Shown piece after piece: positions 53,443 to 62,413 of a DNA stretch of 64,000 bases; position 1 is the stretch's first letter, and each line of letters opens with the position of its first letter. A model generated the notes under the pieces. It was not told the origin of the DNA. It did not search any database and was given only the letters and a program-made list of their open reading frames with translations. Source of the stretch: Chryseobacterium viscerum (lineage in GTDB: Bacteria > Bacteroidota > Bacteroidia > Flavobacteriales > Weeksellaceae); NCBI RefSeq assembly GCF_002899945.2, contig NZ_PPEG02000008.1:62001-126000 (forward strand), given 5' to 3'. The translations under genes were made by a program, and so were the position numbers.

Positions 53443-54540
53443 ATGAATTCTACAGAAATTTTAGATAAAGACTGTTTAACAGCGGTAAAACTGCTTCCAA
53501 CGGTCATAGAAGTCACCCCACAGGAGAGAAGAATGATAAAAGATGCAGCAGAGCATCTTCAGAAAAAATATGACAGTTATGAAAACCGCGACTTTATAAG
53601 ACATGTTCATCAACTGGCATCCTATTTCTTACCGGAAAGGATATTAAACATAGCGGCTGATTTTGCGAGTGACTTTTCTAAAAATCAGTACGGAGCATTG
53701 ATCCTCACCGGATTAATGGATATAGATCAGGAGGATATTGGTTCTACTCCTTCTAATTGGCAGTCTGCAGATTATTCAAAATTCAATTTATATGGTTTTG
53801 CATGCGCACTTATTCACGGTGCACTTCCTTCAAAGCCTGTACAATATTATTCACAGCGTAAAGGAGGCGGATTGATACATGCCATCATTCCTGATGAAAG
53901 AATGAAAGAAACGCAGACGGGATCAGGATCTTCAACAGATTTGTATGTACATACCGAAGATGCTTTTTTGAAACATCAGGCAGACTTTTTAAGTTTTATG
54001 TATGTCCGTAATGAAGAGCAGGTTCCTTCTACTCTTTATTCAATCCGCTCTCACGACTCGATTGGTGAGAATTACAGACCTCTTTTCGACCGTATTTATA
54101 AAATCCCGAAAGATGCGAATCTTGAAACGGCAGAGAATGAAGAAGAGACATTAGATGCTGTATTGTATGGCAATTACAGTCTTCCTTTTATGAGATTTGA
54201 TGCCGCTGAACAGCTTTTCAATTCCAGTATCAGACAGACGGACGAAGCTCATCATTCTCTGAATGAGTTCTGGGAAGAAGCCAGACATTTGATTTACTCA
54301 GGATTTACGCCACAGGCGGGAGATGTTATTTTGGTTAATAATCATCTTTGTGCACATGGAAGATCAGCTTTCCGTGCAGGCGTAAGAAACATAGATGGTA
54401 TAGAACAGCCATGCGAGAGAAGAATTATGCTTCGTATGATGAGTAAAGTGAGCCTTATCGATATGAGGGCACATACTCTTACAGAAGATCCGTTCTTTGT
54501 GATAGAAGAACATTTGGGTAAAAATTTTCAACATTTTTAA
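53443..54540 (+). CDS. Clavaminate-synthase-like Fe(II)/2-oxoglutarate oxygenase
   Basis: A 365-residue TauD/CAS-like oxygenase. The iron ligands are His170 and Glu172 in LYVHTEDAF (HxE, as in clavaminate synthase, VioC and AsnO) and the distal His305 in NNHLCAHGRSAF; Arg327 or Arg331 would bind 2-oxoglutarate. This family hydroxylates free amino acids; from memory, several Bacteroidota members of similar size are L-lysine 4-hydroxylases (KDO enzymes). Divergent from the siderophore operon and possibly sharing its control, so it may hydroxylate the amino acid used there or tailor the product. Substrate not proven. Confidence 0.85.
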   Translation: MNSTEILDKDCLTAVKLLPTVIEVTPQERRMIKDAAEHLQKKYDSYENRDFIRHVHQLASYFLPERILNIAADFASDFSKNQYGALILTGLMDIDQEDIGSTPSNWQSADYSKFNLYGFACALIHGALPSKPVQYYSQRKGGGLIHAIIPDERMKETQTGSGSSTDLYVHTEDAFLKHQADFLSFMYVRNEEQVPSTLYSIRSHDSIGENYRPLFDRIYKIPKDANLETAENEEETLDAVLYGNYSLPFMRFDAAEQLFNSSIRQTDEAHHSLNEFWEEARHLIYSGFTPQAGDVILVNNHLCAHGRSAFRAGVRNIDGIEQPCERRIMLRMMSKVSLIDMRAHTLTEDPFFVIEEHLGKNFQHF

Positions 54541-54583
54541 TATGCTGACCTGTTAGCATTTTTGAATATCAATCAATCAATTC

Positions 54584-54616
54584 AAACCCTTTTTAAGCGT
54601 TGCTTAAAAAGGGTTT
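54584..54616 (+). terminator. Terminator after the oxygenase gene
   Basis: Stem AAACCCTTTTTAAGC with its complement (15 bp) around a three-base loop, 43 bases after the stop codon, followed by TTTGTTTT. Confidence 0.8.
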
Positions 54617-54650
54617 TTGTTTTCCTTTTGAAATTTAAAAGCCATCTTGA

Positions 54651-54681
54651 TCCTTGACAAAGTTTAAAACCTTGTCAAGGA
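54651..54681. repeat. Perfect 10 bp palindromic repeat
   Basis: TCCTTGACAA and TTGTCAAGGA flank an eleven-base centre (AGTTTAAAACC) that is itself nearly symmetric. From memory, this CCTTGACAAGG-type palindrome is widely dispersed between Chryseobacterium genes. Non-coding. Confidence 0.5.
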
Positions 54682-54796
54682 TTCCCACATAAAAAAAATT
54701 AATAAATTATTCTTTTTCATGAAACATATGCTGTTACCGCACGACAGATATAAATGAAAATTAAAAGATCAAAATTTTCTTTAAAAACTAATCATC

Positions 54797-56197
54797 ATGA
54801 CAAATTTAATTTCAAAAAAAATAATCAGCCTTCCGCTCGTATTGTTTGCTATCGGTACGTATGCCCAGAATGAAGCCAAAACACTGGATAGCCTTTTTAC
54901 AGCACTTCATCATCAGAAAAAGTTCAACGGAAATGTACTGGTTGCTGAGAAGGGCAAACCTATCTTCGAAAAGAGCTATGGGATGGCGGATGAAGAAGCA
55001 AAGCGCCCACTCAATCTGCAGAGTACTTTTGAACTCGCTTCTGTATCTAAACAGTTTACTGCCATGGGTATTGTTCTTTTGCAGAAAGCTGGAAAGCTGA
55101 ATTATGACGACAAAATATCCAAATATCTTCCTGAACTGGCTTTTTATGATAAAATCACCGTCAGAAATCTTTTGAATCATACCAGCGGACTTCCCGATTA
55201 TATGGAGTTATTTGAAAAGAATTGGGATAAAAATAAAATTGCTGTGAATGATGATATCATCAAAGAATTTGCAAAATCTAAACCCGCCCTGGAATTTGAG
55301 CCGAATCAACAATTTGAATACAGCAACACAGGATATGCCTTTTTAGCAAGTATTATTGAGAGGGTTTCTAAAAAATCGTTTGGGGAGTTTCTGAACCAGA
55401 ATATTTTCAAACCATTGGATATGAAGCATACATTGGTGTACAGAAGTCGATATCAGCCGCAGACCATTTCCAATTATGCCCTGGGCTATGAAGCAGACAA
55501 TTCCGGAAAAAAAGTTCTTTTGGACAGTCATGGAAAACAATATTACTCGTATTATCTGGATGGAATTGTAGGTGATGGTATGGTAAATTCTACCCTTGAA
55601 GATCTTCTGAAATGGGACAGAGCTTTGTATACCGACAAACTGGTGAATGAAAATGATAAGAAGCTGATATTTAATGATGTCACTACCACAAACGGAAAGG
55701 CAAGCAACTATGGATTCGGATGGTTTGTTAAAAAGACAACCAAGTATGGGAAAATAGCAAATCATTCCGGAGGTTGGGCCGGCTATATAACCTTTATAGA
55801 AAGACATCTTGATCATGATAAAACCTTTATTCTGCTTCAGAATAACAGTACTCCTGAGATAAAGATTCCTACTGATGATGTGCGAAAGGTCCTTTATCAT
55901 GAAAAGCTGGGCGTAGAAAATCTCAAAAAAGCGACCCTAACTACTGATCAATTACAAGCTTATACCGGAGTGTACTCCACTGCTGATTTCCCGATGAAGA
56001 TAAAAGTATTTGTTCAAAAAGGTACTCTTTACGGGCAGGCAATGGCGGAAGGACAAAATGCATTTGAACTGGCAGCCTATGAACATCATATTTTTAAGTT
56101 TGATGATGCAGGCATAAAAATGGCTTTTGACCTTGAAAACCGTAAGATGGATTTCAGCCAGGGAGAAGCTTCAAAATACACCTTTTCGAAAGAGTAA
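54797..56197 (+). CDS. Serine hydrolase, class C beta-lactamase-related
   Basis: A 466-residue exported protein with a signal peptide to about residue 23 (GTYAQ). Catalytic motifs of the beta-lactamase/DD-peptidase fold: Ser82-x2-Lys85 (ASVSKQF), Tyr175-Ser-Asn177 and His321-Ser-Gly323 (NHSGGWAGY). A C-terminal lipocalin-like extension (about 380-466) is common in Bacteroidota EstB/Pab87-like members. It may be a peptidase or esterase and is unlikely to be a true beta-lactamase. Monocistronic. Confidence 0.9.
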   Translation: MTNLISKKIISLPLVLFAIGTYAQNEAKTLDSLFTALHHQKKFNGNVLVAEKGKPIFEKSYGMADEEAKRPLNLQSTFELASVSKQFTAMGIVLLQKAGKLNYDDKISKYLPELAFYDKITVRNLLNHTSGLPDYMELFEKNWDKNKIAVNDDIIKEFAKSKPALEFEPNQQFEYSNTGYAFLASIIERVSKKSFGEFLNQNIFKPLDMKHTLVYRSRYQPQTISNYALGYEADNSGKKVLLDSHGKQYYSYYLDGIVGDGMVNSTLEDLLKWDRALYTDKLVNENDKKLIFNDVTTTNGKASNYGFGWFVKKTTKYGKIANHSGGWAGYITFIERHLDHDKTFILLQNNSTPEIKIPTDDVRKVLYHEKLGVENLKKATLTTDQLQAYTGVYSTADFPMKIKVFVQKGTLYGQAMAEGQNAFELAAYEHHIFKFDDAGIKMAFDLENRKMDFSQGEASKYTFSKE

Positions 56198-56224
56198 TAA
56201 TCTATACTAAATCTTATAAACAAC

Positions 56225-56252
56225 AAAACCTCATGCGTATACATGAGGTTTT
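56225..56252. terminator. Bidirectional terminator between two hydrolase genes
   Basis: Eleven-base perfect stem AAAACCTCATG / CATGAGGTTTT with a six-base loop between convergent genes; T runs on both strands. Confidence 0.85.
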
Positions 56253-56271
56253 ATTGTTTTATATGCGGTTA

Positions 56272-57081
56272 TTATTTAAAGAATCTGTTAAATAGAGCCA
56301 GCTGTTCTGATAATGATCTGCTCCAGTATTCTGTAGTATGTCCTCCTAAAGATTCTGTGTAGAGATGCTGAATCTTCATTTCTGTCAACTTTTTATGAAA
56401 ATTTCTATTCATATTGATCATTTGGGTATCTTCTGTACCACAGTCGAAAATATATTGCTGCCCGGCCCCAGCCATCAGTTTTATTTTGCTGTCTGTAAGA
56501 AAATTGGGATTCAAAGATTCCAATGGTCCCAGCACTTTATTTACCATATATTTCTGATAGCCTTCCCCAAACGAATTGAAGTCCAAAGCTCCACATGAAC
56601 TTCCTACGATGCCGAAAGTCTTGTTATAAGTAACTCCAATATTCGTTGCACCATAGCCTCCCATACTCCATCCTAAAATACCCCGGAACTTTTTCTCAGC
56701 TTTCACAGGATAATTTTTATCCATAAAATCTACCAATTCTTTTCCAATAAAGGTTTGATATTGGGAGTCTTTAACGATCGGACTGTCTGCATACCATGAA
56801 CTGTAGTTTCCATCCGGAAGGACATAGATTGTCTTGTATTCCTGAGCTTTCTGAACCAAATCCGGAATATCCTGCTTAATAATCCGGTCCGGATTGCCAC
56901 TGAAACCATGAAGAATATAAACCGACGGATAGGTTGTGTTAGGTTGAAGATCTGGTGTAATGATAACCGTTTTGATCTTTTTATTCATTTTTGGACTAAA
57001 AATCTCCTGATGAATAATTTTTTGCGCCGATATCTGAATAAACGCAGTGAGTACAAATACAATGTTGATAAGCTTCTTCAT
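56272..57081 (-). CDS. Exported esterase, alpha/beta hydrolase (esterase D/Fes-like)
   Basis: A 269-residue protein with a signal peptide ending near residue 20 (IQISAQ). The nucleophile is Ser139 in GWSMGGYGA; the oxyanion region is ILHGFSGNP and the late His is in LGGHTTEYW. It belongs to the putative esterase/tributyrin-esterase/S-formylglutathione-hydrolase group, some members of which cut siderophore or feruloyl esters. The periplasmic location and unknown substrate leave that open. Leftward, downstream of the second Crp/Fnr gene but separated from it by a terminator. Confidence 0.88.
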   Translation of the reverse strand: MKKLINIVFVLTAFIQISAQKIIHQEIFSPKMNKKIKTVIITPDLQPNTTYPSVYILHGFSGNPDRIIKQDIPDLVQKAQEYKTIYVLPDGNYSSWYADSPIVKDSQYQTFIGKELVDFMDKNYPVKAEKKFRGILGWSMGGYGATNIGVTYNKTFGIVGSSCGALDFNSFGEGYQKYMVNKVLGPLESLNPNFLTDSKIKLMAGAGQQYIFDCGTEDTQMINMNRNFHKKLTEMKIQHLYTESLGGHTTEYWSRSLSEQLALFNRFFK

Positions 57082-57194
57082 GCTGAAAAATGTTTAATTA
57101 ATAATAATCATAGAATCAATGGTATTCTTACTTTTTAAAACATATTGCGTACCAATGATCTTATGACAGAGCAAAATTGTCACATAAAAAAGAG

Positions 57195-57222
57195 AAAAGC
57201 CTCAACATATGTTGAAGCTTTT
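57195..57222 (-). terminator. Terminator after the second Crp/Fnr gene
   Basis: Stem AAAAGC(C)TCAAC / GTTGA(A)GCTTTT with one mismatch and a four-base loop, 33 bases beyond the leftward stop codon. Confidence 0.7.
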
Positions 57223-57254
57223 GCTAATTTATTTTTCACTTCGGGTTAGGAATA

Positions 57255-57830
57255 TCAGTGTATCTCCTTTTTTATCCGGCTTAGCTGTGTAGGCGTAATC
57301 CCCAGATAAGAAGCAATGTGATGCTGTTTTAACCTGCTGTATAATGATTCATTTTCAAGCAATTGTACATAACGCTGTTTGGCGGTTTCGTATTTCAGAG
57401 AGACTTCCAAAGGTTCTTTTTTCACCACCCAGTTTTTTTCTAAATAGTGCATGTGAAAAAGCGCCAGATCATGATACTTTTCGAGCAGTTCCCGATACGC
57501 TTTTACAGGATATTTTATAACGGAACAGTCTTCAAGTGCAACGATGTTGAAGTCGCTGGGTTCATTTTTAATAATAGAAGCGGTGGAGGCTACAAAGCTG
57601 TTTTCTTCAAAGAAAATTTTATAAATATTATTTCCTTGCTCATCCACCGTGTAATATCCAATCAGCCCGGATCGCAGAAAATAATAATATCTTGCCATGG
57701 AGCCTGATTTCAGCAGAATATCATTTTTATGGTAGTATTCTTCAGTGCAGATATCCAGTAAAGCTTTAACCGTTTCTTCGGATAACGGATAATATTGGTT
57801 GACTTGTTTTACAAACTCTGAAATGTTCAT
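57255..57830 (-). CDS. Crp/Fnr-family regulator
   Basis: A 191-residue protein with a cyclic-nucleotide-binding-like domain (about 20-125) and a C-terminal HTH. Its recognition helix, ITPTQLSRIKKEI, has Gln where the other Crp/Fnr protein of the window has Glu, so it should read a different half-site. This is the common small Bacteroidota Crp type, lacking Cys ligands. It lies 45 bases downstream of the GNAT gene on the same strand and may be cotranscribed with it. Confidence 0.88.
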   Translation of the reverse strand: MNISEFVKQVNQYYPLSEETVKALLDICTEEYYHKNDILLKSGSMARYYYFLRSGLIGYYTVDEQGNNIYKIFFEENSFVASTASIIKNEPSDFNIVALEDCSVIKYPVKAYRELLEKYHDLALFHMHYLEKNWVVKKEPLEVSLKYETAKQRYVQLLENESLYSRLKQHHIASYLGITPTQLSRIKKEIH

Positions 57831-57875
57831 TTTGAAATATTTTGTCTTACTGCATTAAACTTAGCATACCCCCTT

Positions 57876-58397
57876 CTAATCAAGCATCTTTTTCATCATC
57901 AGATCAGTCTGTTCTTCTTCTCCCAGTTTGAAAATATGCTTATCAAATTCAACAAATCCATTTTTCCTGTAAAAATTGAGCGCTCTTAGGTTTTCTTCCC
58001 AGACGCCCAGCCACAGATAAGCTTTATTAAGTTGCTGAGCCGTCTCTAAAGCCTGATGATAAAGAAGCTGGCCTACTTTTTTTCCATGATGGCTTTTCTT
58101 TACATAAATCCTTTCAATTTCCAGGCTGGTTTCATCCTGAAGTTCGGTCTGTGCCTTCCCGGAGTTCACTTTCAGATAGCCAACAGGATTGTCTTCTTCC
58201 CAGGCAATATAGAAAAAGGAATTGGGGTTACTCAACTCCGATTTTATTTTCTCGGTATTGAAACTTTCTTCCAGATACTTTTTCATAGACTCTTCAGTAT
58301 TATCTTCTGCAAATGTTTCTGAAAAGGTCTGTATTCCTAGGTTTTGTACAATTTCCAGGTCTTCAGAAGAAGCTTTGATGATGATAATTGATGACAT
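57876..58397 (-). CDS. GNAT family N-acetyltransferase (PaiA-like)
   Basis: A 173-residue acetyltransferase. The CoA loop is HHGKKVGQLL within ERIYVKKSHHGKKVG, followed by the conserved helix and LGVWEENLRALNFYRKNGF. The length and the SETFAEDNTEES N-terminus resemble the PaiA/spermidine-acetyltransferase branch. It starts 9 bases after the stop codon of the S41 peptidase remnant, which suggests they were once one transcript. Substrate unknown. Confidence 0.9.
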   Translation of the reverse strand: MSSIIIIKASSEDLEIVQNLGIQTFSETFAEDNTEESMKKYLEESFNTEKIKSELSNPNSFFYIAWEEDNPVGYLKVNSGKAQTELQDETSLEIERIYVKKSHHGKKVGQLLYHQALETAQQLNKAYLWLGVWEENLRALNFYRKNGFVEFDKHIFKLGEEEQTDLMMKKMLD

Positions 58398-58406
58398 AGT
58401 ATGTAT

Positions 58407-58650
58407 TTATTGTTCTAATGTATTAATAAGATTTTTTATTTCAGGTAAGGTTAATTCTGTTTTTGCGCCTGTTGCTAAAATATTTTTCAAAATTTTAAAA
58501 TGAGCAGCCTTTAAAGCATCTTCGCTTTTCACTTCCTGATCTGGAATCACTCCTATATGTTCCCAATTTTTTTTGAGTGATTAAAGAGGTTATTTTTCCT
58601 ATCGGAACAAGCAGTAAAATATGAGCGAAGGGTTGAGCGTAACAATCCAA
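58407..58650 (-). pseudogene. Frameshifted C-terminal remnant of an S41 (CtpA-like) peptidase
   Basis: Reading leftward, the last 58 codons give NWEHIGVIPDQEVKSEDALK and on through AAHF to a stop at 58407; NWE.(I/V)G(I/V).PD.EV...DAL..AH is the conserved C-terminal block of S41 peptidases. The preceding part, LVPIGKITSLITQ (as in P.G...N.IT.T), is in the next frame: the shift falls in a run of eight A/T near 58571-58578, where one base fewer would join the frames. Nothing of the protease or PDZ domain remains, and the nucleosidase gene's terminator follows directly. A dead gene end. Confidence 0.7.
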
Positions 58651-58661
58651 ATAGAAAACAA

Positions 58662-58685
58662 AATCCTGAAAATTTATTCAGGATT
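58662..58685 (-). terminator. Terminator after the nucleosidase-like gene
   Basis: Stem AATCCTGAA / TTCAGGATT with a short AT loop, overlapping the leftward stop codon region and followed by TTGTTTT on the minus strand. Confidence 0.75.
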
Positions 58686-59271
58686 ATATTGATGAGAACA
58701 GTATTTTCTTGAATGCTTCAGAAGCCAGATGTACCTGTACACTCCAATCGTCTGCCGCATCACTTCCGGCATCATCAGAAATATATTTCAGACATAGGAA
58801 GGGAATATTTTCTTTTTGAGCAATCAAAGCCAATGGATAGGCTTCCATATCTACAATATTGTAATCCGTTTCAGAATGGTTCATTTCAAAGCTGTCACCA
58901 CTTCCGCAGATTCCTTCTTTCAATACGTCCATTTTAAGACCATATTCCAATACAGGCGGCACTCCGGATAGCGGAGTTTCATAAAGTTTGAATCCCAGCC
59001 CTCTTACATCCATATCTCTCTGGATGAATTTTGTACAGCAAACGACTTCTCCTTTGTGGAAACCTTTACTTCCGGCAGAACCTAAATTCACGATCAGTTT
59101 AGGCTTTCTTGTATGGATTTCTTTGGTTAATTCGATCGCTGCATTTACTTTTCCAATCCCTGTAATCAGTTTATTTTTATCATCAAATACGGTTCCTGCT
59201 TCAGAATCTAATGCAAAAACAAAAAGGGTATCATCAATTGAATAATGAGTTTCGTTGTTAATTTTTATCAT
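58684..59271 (-). CDS. Nucleoside phosphorylase / MTA-SAH nucleosidase-like protein
   Basis: A 195-residue protein of the PNP/UDP fold. Landmarks: FALDSEAG and TGIGKVNAAIE at the N-terminus, NLGSAGSKG (phosphate/ribose loop), VDMEAYPLA (the Glu binding ribose hydroxyls) and ISDDAG with the catalytic Asp. It is shorter than E. coli MTAN (about 232). It could cleave 5'-methylthioadenosine/SAH or another nucleoside in the cytoplasm; the exact substrate is not readable. Monocistronic with its own terminator. Confidence 0.85.
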   Translation of the reverse strand: MIKINNETHYSIDDTLFVFALDSEAGTVFDDKNKLITGIGKVNAAIELTKEIHTRKPKLIVNLGSAGSKGFHKGEVVCCTKFIQRDMDVRGLGFKLYETPLSGVPPVLEYGLKMDVLKEGICGSGDSFEMNHSETDYNIVDMEAYPLALIAQKENIPFLCLKYISDDAGSDAADDWSVQVHLASEAFKKILFSSI

Positions 59272-59335
59272 TGATAAATCAGATTTATACAGCTATTGGT
59301 GCTGTATGACAAAGATACAAGACTATATTAAATTA

Positions 59336-59367
59336 AAAACCCCAAAATAAAACTATTTTGGGGTTTT
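59336..59367 (-). terminator. Terminator after the FrnE-like gene
   Basis: Twelve-base stem AAAACCCCAAAA / TTTTGGGGTTTT, 7 bases from the leftward stop codon, T-rich on the minus strand. Confidence 0.85.
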
Positions 59368-59373
59368 GATATC

Positions 59374-60075
59374 TTAAATGCTGCATCCGTCCGCATCGCA
59401 GGAAGCTCCGCTGTCGCCGGAAAGATCCTTAAAAGGACTCACTGTTTCTTTATACGTCTGCTGCAGTGCATTTTCAAATACCTCTACAGGCTGTGCTCCG
59501 GAAACAGCATATTTACCGTTCAGAACAAAAAATGGAACTCCGGAAACACCATTGTTTCTTGCTTCCTGAATATCCTGATTCACTTCATAATCCAATTGAT
59601 CTGTTGTAACCGCTTCTCTGGCTTCTTCCGTATCAATTCCTAAACTTTCGGCAAGGGAAACCAAAACTTCCATATCTCCTACATTTTTACCATCAATAAA
59701 ATGAGCGATAAATAACGCCTCTTCCATCTCATTGGATTTGTTGTGCTTTTTAGCCAAATGAAGCAATTTGTGAGCACTAAAAGTATTAGTGATCAGTGTT
59801 TTCCCAAAGTTAAAGTCAATTCCGGCATCTTTTCCCATTTGGGTAACCTGACCAAGCATTTGAGTAGCCTGAGCTTCTGGAACTCCTTTCTTTTCTCTAA
59901 AATATTGAATGGTATCCTGAGTCTTTTGTGGATCTAAAGTGGGATCCAGCTGGAAACTCTTCCACTCTATTTCTACTTTATCTTTGAAAGGAAGTTGACT
60001 CAAAGCCTGTTCAAAATTATTTTTTCCGATATAACAAAACGGACACATTACGTCCGACCAGATTTCTATTTTCAT
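59374..60075 (-). CDS. DsbA-family oxidoreductase, FrnE-like
   Basis: About 233 residues, thioredoxin fold with a helical insertion. The active site is CPFC in SDVMCPFCYIGKNNFE, and the cis-Pro loop is SGVPFFVLNG. There is no signal peptide, so it is cytoplasmic, like FrnE of Deinococcus. A second Cys pair sits at the very end (CDADGCSI), which may act as an extra redox or metal pair. The ATG at 60075 is used; a TTG three codons upstream is less likely. It follows the MFS/alpha-beta-hydrolase unit on the same strand by 74 bases. Confidence 0.9.
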   Translation of the reverse strand: MKIEIWSDVMCPFCYIGKNNFEQALSQLPFKDKVEIEWKSFQLDPTLDPQKTQDTIQYFREKKGVPEAQATQMLGQVTQMGKDAGIDFNFGKTLITNTFSAHKLLHLAKKHNKSNEMEEALFIAHFIDGKNVGDMEVLVSLAESLGIDTEEAREAVTTDQLDYEVNQDIQEARNNGVSGVPFFVLNGKYAVSGAQPVEVFENALQQTYKETVSPFKDLSGDSGASCDADGCSI

Positions 60076-60149
60076 TGTATTCAATTTTACATCAAATTAA
60101 TAGTGCAAAGTTACTACAATTTACTCAATGTAACAAAATTTGTTACAGT

Positions 60150-61316
60150 TTAATTCTGACATGTGGAAAGCACCTGATTTCGTTTCTCAACAACACTTTT
60201 CAAAATCATCATCAAAAATGCAAGAAGCCCAAAAACAAAACCTATCCATGGAATATACTGTACTCCTTGTGTCATGATAATCCACCCTCCTATTGTCGTT
60301 CCCAGCGTTACCCCCAGATTTCCAAATGATGTGGCAAGGCTGTTGGCAAATTCCAGTGAGTCCGGTGCAGAAAAGATCATATAAGTGGAAGCATTCAAAA
60401 AGCTGGGTGAATACAGGAACCCCCAAATTCCAATCACTGCAATGGTTGCGAATAAATTTCCATCAGAAAAATATAAAAGCACAGGCACTAAAATGGTTCC
60501 CGAAAGAAAAAAAGCAGTAGTTCTTGCGACGTTCTTATTGAGCATTTTACCGGCTACACCATTCGCAATGATTCCGATACCACCAAAGAGAAGCAGCATA
60601 TAGCTTACCATTGAAGTATCCATTCCTTTGGCTTTGTTCAGATAATCGGCAAAATAACTGTAGGTAGAAAACCATGCTGTAATCATGAAAAAATTCGTCA
60701 GCGTACTCAAAATAAATGGAGGATGCTTCAATATTCTGACCTGATTTCCGTACGATTTTTTCTCTTTCACCGGCATAGATGGAAGAAGAAAATAAATAGT
60801 CATTAAAGCAATCAAACTTACAGCGGCTTGTATCATAAATGAATATTCCCAGGACCAAAGCCCAGCCATCCACGTTGCAAAAGGAACTGTAGTTACCATG
60901 GCAATAGCGACTCCATTAAAAACAATCCCCATCAACTCATTCTTTTTCCGGTCATCTGCCTGAGATACCGCCACTGACAAAGCAGTTGCAATGTATACAG
61001 GCTGCAGGAATGCCGGTAAAATCCTCACCAGCATCAGCAGCCAGAAAGGAGGTGAAAAAGAAGAAACAATTCCTGTAACCAGAAACATAAAAATGGCTGT
61101 AAGCATTATCTTTTTACGGTCAATTCCTGACGTAAGTAAAGTCATAAAAGGTCCTGTAAGAGCAATAATTAATGCAAAAGCGCTCAGCAGGTATCCAGCC
61201 TTGTCAATACTGATTTTATAATGTTCTGCAATTTGCGGGAGAATTCCGATGACTCCAAATTCTGTTGTAATGACTGCTATAAATCCCAGACATCCTATAT
61301 ATGCGTATTTTTTCAT
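60150..61316 (-). CDS. MFS transporter (DHA1, YdhP/AraJ-like)
   Basis: A 388-residue twelve-helix transporter. It opens with TTEFGVIGILPQIAEHYKIS, typical of the AraJ/YdhP arabinose-efflux-like drug/H+ antiporters; the loop 2-3 motif is degenerate (TSGIDRKKIML). It begins 2 bases after the alpha/beta hydrolase stop, so the two are one unit. The divergent HxlR regulator probably controls them. Export of a toxic aromatic or electrophilic compound is an inference. Confidence 0.9.
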   Translation of the reverse strand: MKKYAYIGCLGFIAVITTEFGVIGILPQIAEHYKISIDKAGYLLSAFALIIALTGPFMTLLTSGIDRKKIMLTAIFMFLVTGIVSSFSPPFWLLMLVRILPAFLQPVYIATALSVAVSQADDRKKNELMGIVFNGVAIAMVTTVPFATWMAGLWSWEYSFMIQAAVSLIALMTIYFLLPSMPVKEKKSYGNQVRILKHPPFILSTLTNFFMITAWFSTYSYFADYLNKAKGMDTSMVSYMLLLFGGIGIIANGVAGKMLNKNVARTTAFFLSGTILVPVLLYFSDGNLFATIAVIGIWGFLYSPSFLNASTYMIFSAPDSLEFANSLATSFGNLGVTLGTTIGGWIIMTQGVQYIPWIGFVFGLLAFLMMILKSVVEKRNQVLSTCQN

Positions 61317-61318
61317 TG

Positions 61319-62254
61319 TTACTGTTCTCTGTCGGATTCAAAATGGTATGTGACAAAAGCTGCCATTTCATCCACTGCTGATTGTACTTCCTCCAAAAGT
61401 TCTCCCATATGCATAAACCCATGAACCATATCTTTGTAAAGGCTTGTTGTAAGCGTAACACCTGCATTTTCCATATTCAGGGAAAGCGTTTTACCATCAT
61501 CTAAAAGTGGATCATGCTCTGCCAGGATCACTAAAGTAGGCGGCGTTTCTTTAAAATCTTTAATCAACACAGGAATCGCCAAAGGATTATCTTTTTCTTC
61601 TTTTGGAAGATACCATTCCCATGCTTCTATTCCGCCTTGCTTATTAAGAACCGGCCCGTTTTCATACGTTTCCCAGGATTTTGAGTTCAACTGATTGTCA
61701 GCTGCAGGATAAATCAATACCTGAAACTTGAACTGTTCTCCTATTTGCGTGGAAACGGCTGTTGACAAAGCTCCTCCGGCACTATCTCCTATGATTCCAA
61801 TTTTATCAGGATCAATTCCTATAGATTCTGCGTTATCGACCACCCATTGTATTCCGTCAATACAGTCATTTAAACCTGCGGGAAAAGGATGTTCAGGAGC
61901 AAGACGGTAATCTATAAATATAATCACAGAACCCGTCTTATTGGCAAGTTTACGGACCACAGCATCGTGAGTTTCGTATCCTCCTGCTATAAACCAGCCT
62001 CCATGAATATAAATAATAGCTGATGAATTCTCTGTTTTTGCCCCATTAGGACGGTAAATCCGAATAGGAATCTGATGGTTTTCCTGCTGAATATTCAATT
62101 CTTCAATCATTGCCACTGATTCTTTCTTACCGTTAAGCTGGAAACACATCGTTTCAAGATATTTGCGGACTCCATCTAAAGAATTTTGTGGATTGAACGG
62201 CTGTATTGTTTCTAAATGATTTAAAATCTGTGTTATTTTAGGAGTTAATTGCAT
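61319..62254 (-). CDS. Alpha/beta hydrolase, hormone-sensitive-lipase family
   Basis: A 311-residue carboxylesterase. HGGWFIAGG is the HSL oxyanion motif (HGGG variant with Trp), GDSAGGAL holds the nucleophile Ser, EHDPLLDDG the Asp and MVHGFMHM the His. No signal peptide; cytoplasmic. First gene of a leftward unit with an MFS exporter, divergent from an HxlR gene. It may detoxify an ester or release a product that the MFS protein exports. Confidence 0.92.
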   Translation of the reverse strand: MQLTPKITQILNHLETIQPFNPQNSLDGVRKYLETMCFQLNGKKESVAMIEELNIQQENHQIPIRIYRPNGAKTENSSAIIYIHGGWFIAGGYETHDAVVRKLANKTGSVIIFIDYRLAPEHPFPAGLNDCIDGIQWVVDNAESIGIDPDKIGIIGDSAGGALSTAVSTQIGEQFKFQVLIYPAADNQLNSKSWETYENGPVLNKQGGIEAWEWYLPKEEKDNPLAIPVLIKDFKETPPTLVILAEHDPLLDDGKTLSLNMENAGVTLTTSLYKDMVHGFMHMGELLEEVQSAVDEMAAFVTYHFESDREQ

Positions 62255-62413
62255 TTTGATTTTGATTTAAGTTATTATTATGTCTGCGGAGAACAGTAGC
62301 GCTATTGTTCTTTATGGCAGTATATTTTCTGTTTCGATGAACAAAATTAAATCTCAAACCTTACATTTGCATTGTATACAGCTAAATGTATGGTACTAAC
62401 AAATTTGTAAGTA

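Noticed and set aside
57255..57830. Second Crp/Fnr protein as the reader of the TTGAT-N4-ATCAA site
   Set aside because: Its recognition helix has Gln in place of Glu at the key position, so the protein at 22860 is the better match.
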